This document shows, in pieces, positions 34,687 to 44,243 of a stretch of DNA of 64,000 nt. Within the stretch, counting starts at the first letter, position 1. Each line of letters starts with the position of its first letter. The translations under genes were made by a program, and so were the position numbers. This DNA comes from DATAFF01 sp044870245 (GTDB taxonomy: Bacteria > Pseudomonadota > Alphaproteobacteria > Rhizobiales > Aestuariivirgaceae): the NCBI GenBank assembly GCA_044870245.1, contig JBIOYR010000013.1, positions 17,896 to 81,895 on the forward strand. The letters are read 5' to 3'. Below the pieces are notes generated by a model that ran no database searches, had not been told where the DNA came from, and saw nothing but the letters and a program-made list of their open reading frames with translations.

Positions 34687-35145
34687 ATGCGGATCGCCGA
34701 GGTAATGAGCAGGGGCCTCGAAATCGTCTCACCGGATGCGACGGTTAGGGAGGCCGCCACGCGCATGGCAGAGGCGGATGTCGGCGCCATCCTCGTCGGG
34801 GAGGGGAGCGAGCTCCAGGGCATCCTGACGGACCGCGACATCATCATTCGGGTGGTGGTGGAGGGGAAAGATCCAAGCGTCGTGCAGATCAAGGACGTCA
34901 TGTCGGCGACGCTGTTCGTCTGCTCGGAGGATGACTCGCTCGAATCCGTCGTCGCCGAAATGAAGCGGCGCCAGGTGCGTCGGCTGCCTGTTCTGGATGC
35001 TCGCGGCAAACCGGTCGGAATCATCACCTTGAGCGATCTGGCGCGCCATCTGGGCTTGCCTGACGTCGAGCGGCTCAGGCGAATCGTCGAGCCGCATCGG
35101 GATGCCGACAGCGTGCCCGATCCGGACAACCCGCAATCCGAATGA
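34687..35145 (+). CDS. tandem CBS-domain protein
   Basis: A 152-residue protein made of two CBS domains (about 7-60: EVMSRGLEIVSPDATVREAA, GILTDRDIIIRV; about 70-128: DVMSATLFVCSEDDSLESVV, VRRLPVLDARGKPVGIITLS). These modules usually bind adenosyl nucleotides and regulate a partner. The ATG at 34687 begins the first CBS domain and has GGAG upstream. It overlaps the SLC13 permease gene by 4 bases (ATGA), so the two are coupled, and it may gate that transporter. Confidence 0.88.
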   Translation: MRIAEVMSRGLEIVSPDATVREAATRMAEADVGAILVGEGSELQGILTDRDIIIRVVVEGKDPSVVQIKDVMSATLFVCSEDDSLESVVAEMKRRQVRRLPVLDARGKPVGIITLSDLARHLGLPDVERLRRIVEPHRDADSVPDPDNPQSE

Positions 35146-36914
35146 CCGCGCAGCAGTCGATCGCATTCGCCATCATTGCCATGACCATGGCAATGTTCGT
35201 GTGGGGCCGCGTGCGGTTCGATCTCGTCGCGCTGCTCGCGCTGCTGGCTTCGGTCGCGACCGGCATCGTGCCCCCGGAGCAGGCGTTTCAAGGCTTTTCG
35301 GATGATGTGGTGGTGATCGTGGCAAGCGCCCTGGTCGTGAGCGCGGCTATCGCCCGTTCAGGCGTGGTCGAGACCCTGTTCCGACGAGTGACGCCCTATC
35401 TCAGGACGATCCAGCTGCAGATCGTGACTCTCATCGGCGCGGTGACGCTGCTTTCCTCCCTGGTCAAGAACATCGGAGCGCTCGCCATTTTCCTGCCAGC
35501 CGCCTTCCAGCTCGAGCGGAGAAGCGGCACACCGGTGTCGAAGCTGCTCATGCCAATGTCGTTCGGCTCGTTGCTCGGCGGGCTCATGACGCTGATCGGC
35601 ACGTCACCCAACATCATCGTCTCGAAGGTACGGGAGGAGATCGTCGGACAGCCTTTTGCTATGTTCGACTTCTTCCCGGTCGGAGCCGGCATCGCCCTGG
35701 CGGGGGTGCTGTTCCTGTCGTTCGGCTACCGGTTGCTGCAGCCCCGTCAAAGCGGGGCGGCGCTGATCGAAAGCGCCCTGAAGATCCGCTATACGGCCGA
35801 AGCGCAATTCCGCCCCGACTCACCCTTCATCGGTCGAACCGTGGCGGATCTCGAAGGTGAGGCAGAGGGCGAGGTCAAGGTTTCGACGATTATCCGGGAG
35901 CGCTTCAGAAGATATACGCCAAGCCCGGACTGGACGTTGCTCGAGGGCGATGTTCTCCTTCTCCAGGGCGAGGCGCAAGCGCTTGACGGGCTTGTCACCC
36001 GGACCGGTCTGACGCTTCATCGCCCGCGCGAGGCGCGCGGAGAGAGTCACGAATATGAGCTCGTCGAGGCGGTGGTGACCGACGGATCACCGATCATCGA
36101 CACCTCCGCTGCGCAACTTACCGGAACCGGCCACTTCGATCTCGAGCTGGTCGCACTCAGTCGCGGCGGCCAGCAGATCACCCATCGCCTGGACACGGTC
36201 AGATTTCGCAGCGGCGATCTTGTCGTGCTGCGGGGTCCGCTCGAGCAACTGCCGGAAGCGTTGGTCGAGCTCGGGTTTCTGCCGCTGGTCGCAAGGGAGA
36301 TCCAGCTTGGCCATGGCCCACGTCGGTTTGCACCCTTGGTCGTGCTGCTCGTCGCCATGCTTCTCATTGCGTCTCACGTGGTACCGGTGGCGATCGGGTT
36401 CTTTTCTGCTGCGGTGCTGATGATCCTCATCGACTCGCTGACATTGAAGCAGGCCTACAAGGCGATCGATGCGCCTATTCTGGTTTTGCTGGGCGCGCTC
36501 ATTCCGGTCAGCGACGCCATACGCACGACCGGCGGCACCGAGCTCATTGCCGATTGGCTGTCGCGGATGGCCGTCGCCATGCCGCCCTTCGGTTCACTCC
36601 TGCTGGTCATGGTGGCGGCGATGGCGGTGACGCCGTTCCTCAACAACGCCGCGACGGTCCTGATGATGGCGCCGATCGCGGCAGGGTTCGCGACCAGGCT
36701 GGGCCTCAGCCCCGATCCATTCTTGATGGCGGTGGCAATCGGTGCTGCGTGCGACTTCCTCACCCCGTTCGGGCATCAGTGCAACACGCTGGTGATGGGG
36801 CCCGGCGGCTACCGTTTTGGAGATTATTGGAAATTGGGGCTGCCGCTCTCGATCATCGTGGTCGCGGTCGGCGTTCCGCTTGTCACAATGATCTGGCCGT
36901 TCACGAACCGCTAG
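35142..36914 (+). CDS. SLC13/DASS-type anion permease with RCK (TrkA-C) domains
   Basis: A 590-residue transporter. N-terminal helices (about 1-190: IVKNIGALAIFLPAAFQLER-like motif VKNIGALAIF, SFGSLLGGLMTLIGTSPNII) precede two cytosolic TrkA-C/RCK-C domains (about 205-395), and further helices follow with the second family repeat TPFLNNAATVLMMAPIAAGF and DFLTPFGHQCNTLVMGPGGY. The SPNII/NAATV motifs are those of Na+-coupled or electroneutral anion permeases (SLC13, CitT/ArsP-like), so the substrate is a di-anion such as sulfate or dicarboxylate. Coupled to the CBS protein upstream. Confidence 0.88.
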   Translation: MTAQQSIAFAIIAMTMAMFVWGRVRFDLVALLALLASVATGIVPPEQAFQGFSDDVVVIVASALVVSAAIARSGVVETLFRRVTPYLRTIQLQIVTLIGAVTLLSSLVKNIGALAIFLPAAFQLERRSGTPVSKLLMPMSFGSLLGGLMTLIGTSPNIIVSKVREEIVGQPFAMFDFFPVGAGIALAGVLFLSFGYRLLQPRQSGAALIESALKIRYTAEAQFRPDSPFIGRTVADLEGEAEGEVKVSTIIRERFRRYTPSPDWTLLEGDVLLLQGEAQALDGLVTRTGLTLHRPREARGESHEYELVEAVVTDGSPIIDTSAAQLTGTGHFDLELVALSRGGQQITHRLDTVRFRSGDLVVLRGPLEQLPEALVELGFLPLVAREIQLGHGPRRFAPLVVLLVAMLLIASHVVPVAIGFFSAAVLMILIDSLTLKQAYKAIDAPILVLLGALIPVSDAIRTTGGTELIADWLSRMAVAMPPFGSLLLVMVAAMAVTPFLNNAATVLMMAPIAAGFATRLGLSPDPFLMAVAIGAACDFLTPFGHQCNTLVMGPGGYRFGDYWKLGLPLSIIVVAVGVPLVTMIWPFTNR

Positions 36915-37022
36915 ATCTCGGGCAAGGCGTTGCACGTCGTCCATCGTGGCTTTGAATGAACGGAAGGCGTATTCTCATGCATCGCCCGGGTGGGGTTGGG
37001 GGCGGCGCAAGAAGCGAATTGC

Positions 37023-37742
37023 ATGAGCTTGGAAGGTGAAGCGGTGGATGGCGGCAGGGTACCCGGCCCTCAACCGCCGTTGTTTCCCGAGACACGATCC
37101 GAGCTCATTGCCGTCATGGCGCATTATCACCGGGCCGAGATTGCGCGGATGGCCGGGTGGCGTGATCGGATCGATCGCACGACAAACTGGGCCATCACCG
37201 CGGTGGCGGCGATGCTGTCCCTGTCGCTTTCGACCCCGACCTCCCATCACGGCGTTCTGCTCTTCTCGATGCTGGTCGTTCTGCTGCTTCTCGTGATAGA
37301 GGCGCGTCGCTACCGGTTCTTCGACGTATACCGCAGCCGGGTGCGTCTGATGGAGCGCAGCTACTACGCCCAAATCCTCGCACCGACCGAAGGGATCGAT
37401 GCCGATTGGGCGCGAAGGCTTGGCCAGGATCTCAGAGCGCCGCTGTTCCTGATCAGCCTGCGAACGGCAATGTCGCGTCGGCTGCGCCGTAACTATTGCT
37501 GGATATTCTTGATTCTGCTGCTGGCGTGGGTGGTCAAGATCTCGTCTCAACTGCCGCAGACGGCAGAAGCCGGCGTCGGCCTGCACACGATCGAGGGGAC
37601 CGTCGCCAATGCCGCTCTCGGCCCGGCACCCGGCTGGCTGATCATCGCGATCGTTGCATGCTTCTATGCGTGGCTGCTCTATGCGACCCTGCGTAGACAT
37701 CAAAGAGCGGGCGAACTCATGCATGGCGAGGTGCATTTCTAG
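37023..37742 (+). CDS. DUF2270-like integral membrane protein
   Basis: A 239-residue protein with a soluble N-terminus containing ELIAVMAHYHRAEIARMAGW, then paired helices (WAITAVAAMLSLSLS, LLFSMLVVLLLLVIEARRYR), a loop with FDVYRSRVRLMERSYYAQIL, and two more helices near the C-terminus. The pattern matches DUF2270 (predicted membrane protein). ATG at 37023 is preferred over the upstream frame start. Function unknown. Confidence 0.75.
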   Translation: MSLEGEAVDGGRVPGPQPPLFPETRSELIAVMAHYHRAEIARMAGWRDRIDRTTNWAITAVAAMLSLSLSTPTSHHGVLLFSMLVVLLLLVIEARRYRFFDVYRSRVRLMERSYYAQILAPTEGIDADWARRLGQDLRAPLFLISLRTAMSRRLRRNYCWIFLILLLAWVVKISSQLPQTAEAGVGLHTIEGTVANAALGPAPGWLIIAIVACFYAWLLYATLRRHQRAGELMHGEVHF

Positions 37743-37801
37743 GCGGGAAGCGCTCCTGCACCTGGCAAATGAGGGCGGCGAGCCGACGGGTTAACGGTCG
37801 C

Positions 37802-37855
37802 CGCCCCTGCCGGCGCCTTTGCGGGAGGGCAATGCCTCACGCCGGCAGGGGGGCG
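37802..37855. terminator. long GC-rich hairpin after the DUF2270 gene
   Basis: Two inverted arms, CGCCCCTGCCGGCG (37802-37815) and CGCCGGCAGGGGGGCG (37840-37855), are separated by about 24 bases. No T-run follows, so this may be a bidirectional transcription barrier between the DUF2270 gene and the small minus-strand ORFs, or a structured RNA. Confidence 0.4.
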
Positions 37856-37935
37856 AACCAGGGGATGACCGGAAGTGTTCCGCAAATGGGGGGCGGCGCC
37901 GCGCCAGTGGCTGGGCGACAGGACGCTCACCAGGG

Positions 37936-38082
37936 TCAGGGATGGTGTTGGAACGCCGTCAAGGCAAGGCCGATCAGCAGGAGAATCGAGGCCATGCCGG
38001 CGGCAATGACGAGCACTTCAAAGAGACCAGGCTTCTGCGGCACGTCGGCCCTCGGCTCGTTGGACGTGCGCTCATACAGCAT
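37936..38082 (-). CDS. putative 48-aa single-span membrane protein
   Basis: A short frame starting MLYERTSNEPRADV with a hydrophilic N-terminus, one hydrophobic helix (VLVIAAGMASILLLIGLAL) and a TAFQHHP tail. Its length, topology and the second small membrane ORF just upstream make a real gene plausible, but there is no clear ribosome-binding site and the family is not recognised. It may be co-transcribed with the 32-aa ORF from the FNR/FixK-like site. Confidence 0.4.
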   Translation of the reverse strand: MLYERTSNEPRADVPQKPGLFEVLVIAAGMASILLLIGLALTAFQHHP

Positions 38083-38128
38083 CGACCGGCATGCGGTGGC
38101 TTATTTCGCATGGTGGTATACCAGGAGG

Positions 38129-38227
38129 TCAGAACAGGCTTAGGAGCCAGATGGCCAGCGCCGCATACAGCACCACGAGCATGCACAGCAGTGCCCGATT
38201 GAGAGTACGAAGTTGACCGAGGGTCAT
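38129..38227 (-). CDS. putative 32-aa single-span membrane peptide
   Basis: MTLGQLRTLNRALL begins a 32-residue peptide that is almost entirely one transmembrane helix (LLCMLVVLYAALAIWLLSLF). An FNR/FixK-like box lies about 41 bases upstream of the start. Small single-helix proteins often accompany respiratory complexes. The short length and missing Shine-Dalgarno sequence keep confidence low. Confidence 0.35.
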   Translation of the reverse strand: MTLGQLRTLNRALLCMLVVLYAALAIWLLSLF

Positions 38228-38261
38228 GAGCGGAGGTTGGCGCTCCCCGCAATGCGCAGCA

Positions 38262-38275
38262 TTGATTCAGGTCAA
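38262..38275. promoter_or_regulatory. FNR/FixK-like box TTGATTCAGGTCAA
   Basis: TTGAT-TCAG-GTCAA matches the alphaproteobacterial FixK/FNR consensus (TTGAT-N4-ATCAA) with one substitution. Its centre is about 41 bases upstream of the ATG at 38227 (minus strand), so it would activate the small membrane ORFs under low oxygen, or the plus-strand gene at 38474. Confidence 0.55.
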
Positions 38276-38473
38276 ACAACGGGTCGCTGCGGCAACCAAT
38301 CTCGAAGGGCTCGGATGCTGGTTTCTCCCTCCGGCAGCTCGGCATCAACTATGGAATAGATTCGTTCTCATCGGGGTATTCCAATAGAATGATGCCATCG
38401 TCGGCAACATTCATGGGCACCGACGGCAGAGAGACATGAGTTGCGCTCCCGCTCGATGGCTGAGGAGGCAGTC

Positions 38474-38692
38474 ATGCAGGACAAACCAAGCAAGCCGTAC
38501 AATTGCGATCATCTCCGCATGCTGACCGGCATTCTCAACGAGACCCTTGCGGCTGTCACCAAGACGAATGGTGCACAGGTCAGGGACGTCCAGGAACGCC
38601 TCGGCAAGGTGATCATGGACAGCTTCATCGCCGGCGAAACCGATCCGGAGAGGCTGAAGGCGATTGCCCTGCAGAGCATCCAGGTTCAATGA
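38474..38692 (+). CDS. small hypothetical protein (72 aa)
   Basis: A 72-residue soluble, helical protein: MQDKPSKPYNCDHLRMLTGI, then TKTNGAQVRDVQERLGKVIM and a C-terminal SFIAGETDPERLKAIALQSI. The ATG at 38474 is preferred because AGGAGG lies 7 bases upstream; the ORF opens 33 bases earlier. No family recognised. It stands alone between the FNR/FixK-like region and the zinc-ribbon ORF. Confidence 0.65.
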   Translation: MQDKPSKPYNCDHLRMLTGILNETLAAVTKTNGAQVRDVQERLGKVIMDSFIAGETDPERLKAIALQSIQVQ

Positions 38693-38823
38693 ACCCTGGT
38701 TCCAGCGAGAAGCGGAAAAAGCGGCCCCAGCTGGTGACCGCCCTTCCTAAATGCCGGCGATACGCTGCCGACGGACTTGCCCACCAATGGACTGGGCAGC
38801 GCATGGTTCCGAGGCAACCAAGG

Positions 38824-38991
38824 TCATTCGTTCAGCATCCGCCGGCGGGCCCTCAGGATAATCGGATTGGGGACCGGGCTGCGGCCGCAGCGGGGGCAGG
38901 TTGGCCCGGTGTGAAGCGTCTCACAAACGGGACACGCATGCGGGCTTGGTGAAGAATTCGGCGGGCGCGGGGTATCGATTTCTCTATCCAT
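38824..38991 (-). CDS. putative 55-aa zinc-ribbon protein
   Basis: A 55-residue frame, MDREIDTPRPPNSSPSPHA followed by CPVC (Cys20, Cys23) and, nine residues later, CPRC (Cys32, Cys35), then a basic C-terminus. The two CxxC knuckles form a textbook zinc ribbon. It is shorter than usual gene-calling limits, and its start has no strong ribosome-binding site. Confidence 0.45.
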   Translation of the reverse strand: MDREIDTPRPPNSSPSPHACPVCETLHTGPTCPRCGRSPVPNPIILRARRRMLNE

Positions 38992-39050
38992 GCTGCACTG
39001 AACCGATCGATCGGGTGCGTGGTTCCGAGAGCCGGTGCCCCTTCCAGGGA

Positions 39051-39078
39051 CCTTCTCCCCGTAAGGACGGGGAGAAGG
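39051..39078. repeat. RIME-like palindrome downstream of leuA
   Basis: CCTTCTCCCCG-TAAGGA-CGGGGAGAAGG, a near-perfect hairpin of the type common in rhizobial intergenic mosaic elements, placed about 20 bases after the leuA stop. It may terminate leuA. Confidence 0.7.
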
Positions 39079-39096
39079 GAGCAGGAGGAGGGGCGC

Positions 39097-40710
<1,614 letters not shown>

Positions 40711-40799
40711 GACTTCCCTCGAATTGAGATCCTGGCTCGGTGTCTTCAGTCCTTGCCCCTGAAAGCCCGTCCACGTTGTCCGCGGACCAAGGGAGGCCC
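40711..40799 (-). promoter_or_regulatory. leuA leader RNA with mutually exclusive pairing (attenuator)
   Basis: Between the leader-peptide stop and leuA, GCCCCTGA at the end of the leader ORF can pair with TCAGGGGC about 40 bases downstream, while a local GTCC...GGAC hairpin offers an alternative. This is the kind of arrangement used by leader-peptide attenuators. A clear U-run was not seen, so the mode (termination or start-site sequestration) is open. Confidence 0.5.
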
Positions 40800-40892
40800 T
40801 CAGGGGCTTCTAAGCAGAAGGAGCCGGGCGCGCGACGACGCACCGGAAAAACCGGTCTGATCAGGCGTCGGGAGGGTGCGCGGGACGTTCAT
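40800..40892 (-). CDS. leucine-rich leader peptide of leuA (30 aa)
   Basis: A 30-residue ORF, MNVPRTLPTPDQTGFSGASS followed by RARLLLLRSP and stop. Four consecutive Leu codons (CTC CTT CTG CTT) just before the stop are the signature of a leucine attenuator. It ends 89 bases upstream of the leuA ATG on the same strand. Confidence 0.7.
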   Translation of the reverse strand: MNVPRTLPTPDQTGFSGASSRARLLLLRSP

Positions 40893-41037
40893 GACGAAAA
40901 GATGATGCTCGGACAGTGTTACCGAATGGTTGCAGTCCAAATAGCGCCGCAATCGGGCCTCGTCAAGCTTGCATGCTTGCATGCGCTGCGCGGCCGCTCT
41001 AAGCATGCCCTTCCAACTCGCGAGGGGAGTGACGCGA

Positions 41038-41298
41038 ATGACCCTGAGGCTTGTCCCCGCCTTGGCAGTGCTGCTCGGCGCGCTGCTCTTCATGGCCGGT
41101 CCGCTCGCGGCGGCCGGCGAATGCGATGCCGATCTCAAGGTGATCGACGATGCGCTGGCCAAGAAGGAGCTGGCCGATGACGAGCGCGCCCAGCTCGAGG
41201 ACATGCGCTCGCAGGCCCAGGCGCTGTGCGACGGCGGCAACACCGACGAGGGGCTGGAGCTCCTGTCGGAGGCTAAGGGGATATTGGGGATAGAGTGA
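41038..41298 (+). CDS. small exported helical protein (86 aa)
   Basis: An 86-residue protein with signal peptide MTLRLVPALAVLLGALLFMA...AAAG and a mature helical domain (LKVIDDALAKKELADDERAQ, LEDMRSQAQALCDGGNTDEG). Two Cys residues may form a disulfide. The ATG at 41038 follows GAGGGGAG, a good ribosome-binding site; upstream in-frame codons are rejected. It is divergent from leuA and unrelated to it in sequence. No family recognised. Confidence 0.75.
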   Translation: MTLRLVPALAVLLGALLFMAGPLAAAGECDADLKVIDDALAKKELADDERAQLEDMRSQAQALCDGGNTDEGLELLSEAKGILGIE

Positions 41299-41319
41299 GG
41301 TTGGCGAGAGCCGGTTATA

Positions 41320-41395
41320 CAGGCAGTAGGCATTAGGCAGTAGGCAGTGGCCGGTGCACTTCCCTACTGCCTACTGCCTATCTGACGACTGCCTC
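41320..41395. repeat. TAGGCAG-type inverted repeat, copy 9
   Basis: Left arm AGGCAGTAGGCATTAGGCAG-type units; right arm CTACTGCCTACTGCCTATCTG-type units. It lies between two convergent genes; the SDR gene takes its last codons (DRQ-stop on the minus strand) from the right arm. It is the first copy after the 17-kb repeat-free interval. Confidence 0.93.
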
Positions 41396-42231
41396 TTCTT
41401 CGCCTTCAACGCCGACCAATCATCATCGCTCATCAGCTCGCCCACGAAGCTGAACTGGCCGGCGCCTTCGAGCCAGGCGCCGCCGTCGATGGTGATGCAG
41501 TCGCCATTCACATAGGCGCTGCCATCGGCCATGAGATAGGCCGCGAGATCGGCGAGCTCCCGGTGGCGGCCGGCGCGCTTCAGCGGATTCCTGGTCTCGA
41601 AGGCCGTCGCAAGCTCGGGCTTGGGCACCAGCCGCTGCCATGCGCCTTCGGTCGGAAAGGGGCCCGGGGCCACGGCATTGAGACGGATGCCGCGGCCGCC
41701 CCATTCGACGGCGAGCGAGCGGGTCATGGCGAGGACGCCGGCCTTGGCCATGGCGGAGGGGACGACATAGGCGGAGCCCGTCCAGGCATAGGTCGTGACG
41801 ATCGACAGCACATTTGCCGGGCGCTTTGCGGCGAGCCAGCGCTTGCCGCAGGCAAGGGTCACATAGGCGGTGCCGTGGAGGACGATGTTGAGCACGGCAT
41901 CGACGGCGCGCGGCGACAGGTCCTCGGTGCGGGCGATGAAGTTCCCCGCCGCATTGTTGACAAGGCCGTCGAGCGGACCGGCGTCCCAGATGGCGGCCAG
42001 CATGGCGTCGACCGCCGCCGGATCGCGAATGTCGCATTGATGGAAGGCGACAGTGCCGCCGGTCTCCTTCATCAACTGGGCGGCGGCATCGGCCAGCACC
42101 TGCTCTCGACGCCCGCAAATGACGAGCGCCGCGCCAAGCTCGAGATAGCGCCGGCCGATGGCGAGGCCGAGACCGGTGCCGCCGCCGGTTACCAGGATGC
42201 GTTTGTCGGCGAGCAGGTTGCTTTGGAACAT
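41371..42231 (-). CDS. SDR-family 2,4-dienoyl-CoA reductase-like enzyme
   Basis: A 286-residue short-chain dehydrogenase. The NADP-binding motif VTGGGTGLGLAIGRRYLELG is at residue 13. In place of the usual Tyr-x3-Lys it has YVVPSAMAKAGVLAMTRSL, the Ser-x3-Lys arrangement characteristic of 2,4-dienoyl-CoA reductases, and VAPGPFPTEGAW. It is the last gene of the livGFKHM operon, 10 bases after livM, which suggests that the transported substrate enters a CoA-thioester degradation route. The final residues and stop lie in the heptamer repeat. Confidence 0.85.
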   Translation of the reverse strand: MFQSNLLADKRILVTGGGTGLGLAIGRRYLELGAALVICGRREQVLADAAAQLMKETGGTVAFHQCDIRDPAAVDAMLAAIWDAGPLDGLVNNAAGNFIARTEDLSPRAVDAVLNIVLHGTAYVTLACGKRWLAAKRPANVLSIVTTYAWTGSAYVVPSAMAKAGVLAMTRSLAVEWGGRGIRLNAVAPGPFPTEGAWQRLVPKPELATAFETRNPLKRAGRHRELADLAAYLMADGSAYVNGDCITIDGGAWLEGAGQFSFVGELMSDDDWSALKAKKRQSSDRQ

Positions 42232-42241
42232 GGTCCACACC

Positions 42242-43225
42242 TCACAGCGGCTTCTTGAGCCAGCCCGACAGCACGCCGACAATGCCGTGGCGGAACAGCA
42301 GCACGCAGGCGACGAACCACAGGCCCTCGATCACCGTCACCCAGGCGCCGAAGCCCGCCAGATAGTTGACGATGGCGAGCACGATCAGCGCCCCGACAAA
42401 GGGGCCGATGATGGTGCCGACGCCGCCGATCAGCGTCATCAGCACGACCTCGCCCGACATCGTCCAATGGACGTCGGTGAGCGAGGCGAGCTGGAAGACG
42501 ATGGCCTTGGTGGCGCCGGCGAGCCCGGCGAGCGCCGCCGACAGCACGAAGACGACGAGCTTGTAGCGGTTGACCGAATAGCCGAGCGAGATGGCGCGGG
42601 TCTCGTTCTCGCGGATCGCCTTGAGGACATGGCCGAAGGGCGAATGGATGATCCGGTAGACGAGGAGGAAGCCGATGAGGAAGATCACCGCCACGACGTA
42701 ATAGAGGGTGAGGTCGTTGGCGAGATCGACGAGGCCGAAAAGACGGCCGCGCGGCACCGCCTGGATGCCGTCCTCGCCGCCGGTGAAGGGGATCTGCAGC
42801 GCGAAGAAATAGACCATCTGGGCGAGCGCCAGGGTGATCATCGCGAAATAGATGCCTTGCCGCCTGATCGCCAGCGCCCCGAAGATCAGGCCGAGCGCTG
42901 CGGCAACGATCGCGCCGAGCAGGATCGCCAGCTCCGGCGTCACGCCCCAGACCTTGGCGGCATGAGCGGCGGTGTAGCTCGCCATGCCGAAGAATGCAGC
43001 ATGGCCGAAGGACAGGAGCCCGACATAGCCGAGCAGCAGGTTGAAGGCGCTGGCGAAGAGGGCAAAGCACAGGACCTTCATGGCGAAGATCGGATAGACA
43101 AGGAAGGGGGCGACGAGCAGCAGCGCGACGAGGCCGGCGATGAGGCCCTTCTGATGCGCCGGCATGCCTTCGTCGCTCACCGCGGCGGCGGGCGAAGCGC
43201 TGCGCTCCTGCGCGCTCGTTTGCAT
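42242..43225 (-). CDS. livM: branched-chain-type ABC transporter permease LivM
   Basis: A 327-residue permease with about nine helices and the LivM signature motifs YVGLLSFGHAAFFGMASYTA, LALAQMVYFFALQIPFTGGE and YVNRYKLVVFVLSAALAGLA-like (SVNRYKLVVFVLSAALAGL). The start ATG at 43225 is 6 bases before the livH stop, so the two are tightly linked. The soluble N-terminus (MQTSAQERSASPAAAVSDEG) is unremarkable. Confidence 0.92.
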   Translation of the reverse strand: MQTSAQERSASPAAAVSDEGMPAHQKGLIAGLVALLLVAPFLVYPIFAMKVLCFALFASAFNLLLGYVGLLSFGHAAFFGMASYTAAHAAKVWGVTPELAILLGAIVAAALGLIFGALAIRRQGIYFAMITLALAQMVYFFALQIPFTGGEDGIQAVPRGRLFGLVDLANDLTLYYVVAVIFLIGFLLVYRIIHSPFGHVLKAIRENETRAISLGYSVNRYKLVVFVLSAALAGLAGATKAIVFQLASLTDVHWTMSGEVVLMTLIGGVGTIIGPFVGALIVLAIVNYLAGFGAWVTVIEGLWFVACVLLFRHGIVGVLSGWLKKPL

Positions 43226-43230
43226 CGCGC

Positions 43231-44109
43231 TCAAGCCTTTCCGAACAGGCCCTGCGGGCGGATCAGCAGCACCACCGCCATGATCACGAAGATCACGGTC
43301 GAGGCGGCCTCGGGGTAGAACACCTTGGTCAGGCCCTCGACAAGGCCGAGGCCGAAGCCGGTGACGATCGAGCCGAGGATCGAGCCCATGCCGCCGATCA
43401 CCACCACCGCGAACACCACGATGATGAGATTGGCCCCCATCACCGGGTTGACGGAATAGATCGGCGCGGCCAGCACGCCGGCAAAGGCGGCAAGCGCGAC
43501 GCCGAAGCCATAGGTCAGGGTGATGAGCCGCGGCACGTTGATGCCGAAGGCGCCGGTGAGCTCGGGATTCTCGGTGGCGGCGCGCAGATAGGAGCCGAGC
43601 TTGGTGTGATCGATGACGTACCAGGTGAGGAGGCACACGATGAGCGAGGCGACGATCACCCAGGCGCGGTAGAGCGGCAGATACATGAAGCCGATATTGT
43701 AGCCGCCGGCGAGTTCCCTGGGGATGACATAGGGAAGGCCGGAGACGCCGAAGCGGTTGCGGAACAGGCCCTCGATGACGAGGGCGAGGCCGAAGGTCAA
43801 GAGCAGGCCGTAGAGATGGTCGAGCTTGTAGAGCCGCGCGATCATGGTGCGCTCGATGACGATGCCGATGAGCCCGACCGCGACGGGCGCGATGATGAGC
43901 GCGTACCAATAGCCAAGCCCCAGATAGTTGAGCAGCATCCAGGCGACGAAGGCACCCATCATGTAGAGCGCGCCATGGGCGAAGTTGATGATGTTGAGGA
44001 GGCCGAAGATCACCGCGAGCCCGAGGCTCAGCACCGCGTAGAAGGCGCCATTGATCAGTCCCAGCAGGAGCTGGCCGAAGAGGGCGTTGGTTGAGATACC
44101 GAGCATCAT
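43231..44109 (-). CDS. livH: branched-chain-type ABC transporter permease LivH
   Basis: A 292-residue permease with LivH motifs LINGAFYAVLSLGLAVIFGL, NIINFAHGALYMMGAFVAWM and VVVIGGMGSILGSIVTGFGL. It is separated from livK by about 130 bases that contain a double copy of the heptamer repeat. Confidence 0.92.
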   Translation of the reverse strand: MMLGISTNALFGQLLLGLINGAFYAVLSLGLAVIFGLLNIINFAHGALYMMGAFVAWMLLNYLGLGYWYALIIAPVAVGLIGIVIERTMIARLYKLDHLYGLLLTFGLALVIEGLFRNRFGVSGLPYVIPRELAGGYNIGFMYLPLYRAWVIVASLIVCLLTWYVIDHTKLGSYLRAATENPELTGAFGINVPRLITLTYGFGVALAAFAGVLAAPIYSVNPVMGANLIIVVFAVVVIGGMGSILGSIVTGFGLGLVEGLTKVFYPEAASTVIFVIMAVVLLIRPQGLFGKA

Positions 44110-44124
44110 CCTGGAGATCGAGCG

Positions 44125-44242
44125 TAGAGGCAGTCGGCAGAGAGGCAGTAGGTCGTAGAAAGTGGGGCAGTAGGCATTAGGCAGTAGGCAGTAGGGGGAG
44201 CGCGATAGTCACTGCCTACTGCCTATCTGACTATTGCCTTCC
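44125..44242. repeat. TAGGCAG-type repeat, copy 10 (compound, inside liv operon)
   Basis: An extended copy: a first left-arm segment (AGGCAGTCGGCAGAGAGGCAG-type), then a second left arm with several TAGGCAG/TAGGCATT units, a spacer, and a right arm CACTGCCTACTGCCTATCTG-type. It separates livK from livH. Confidence 0.92.
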
Positions 44243-44243
44243 T

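Noticed and set aside
38225..38375. Plus-strand frame starting MSGGWRSPQC across the FixK-like box
   Set aside because: No family, no ribosome-binding site, and it covers a regulatory site; treated as noncoding.
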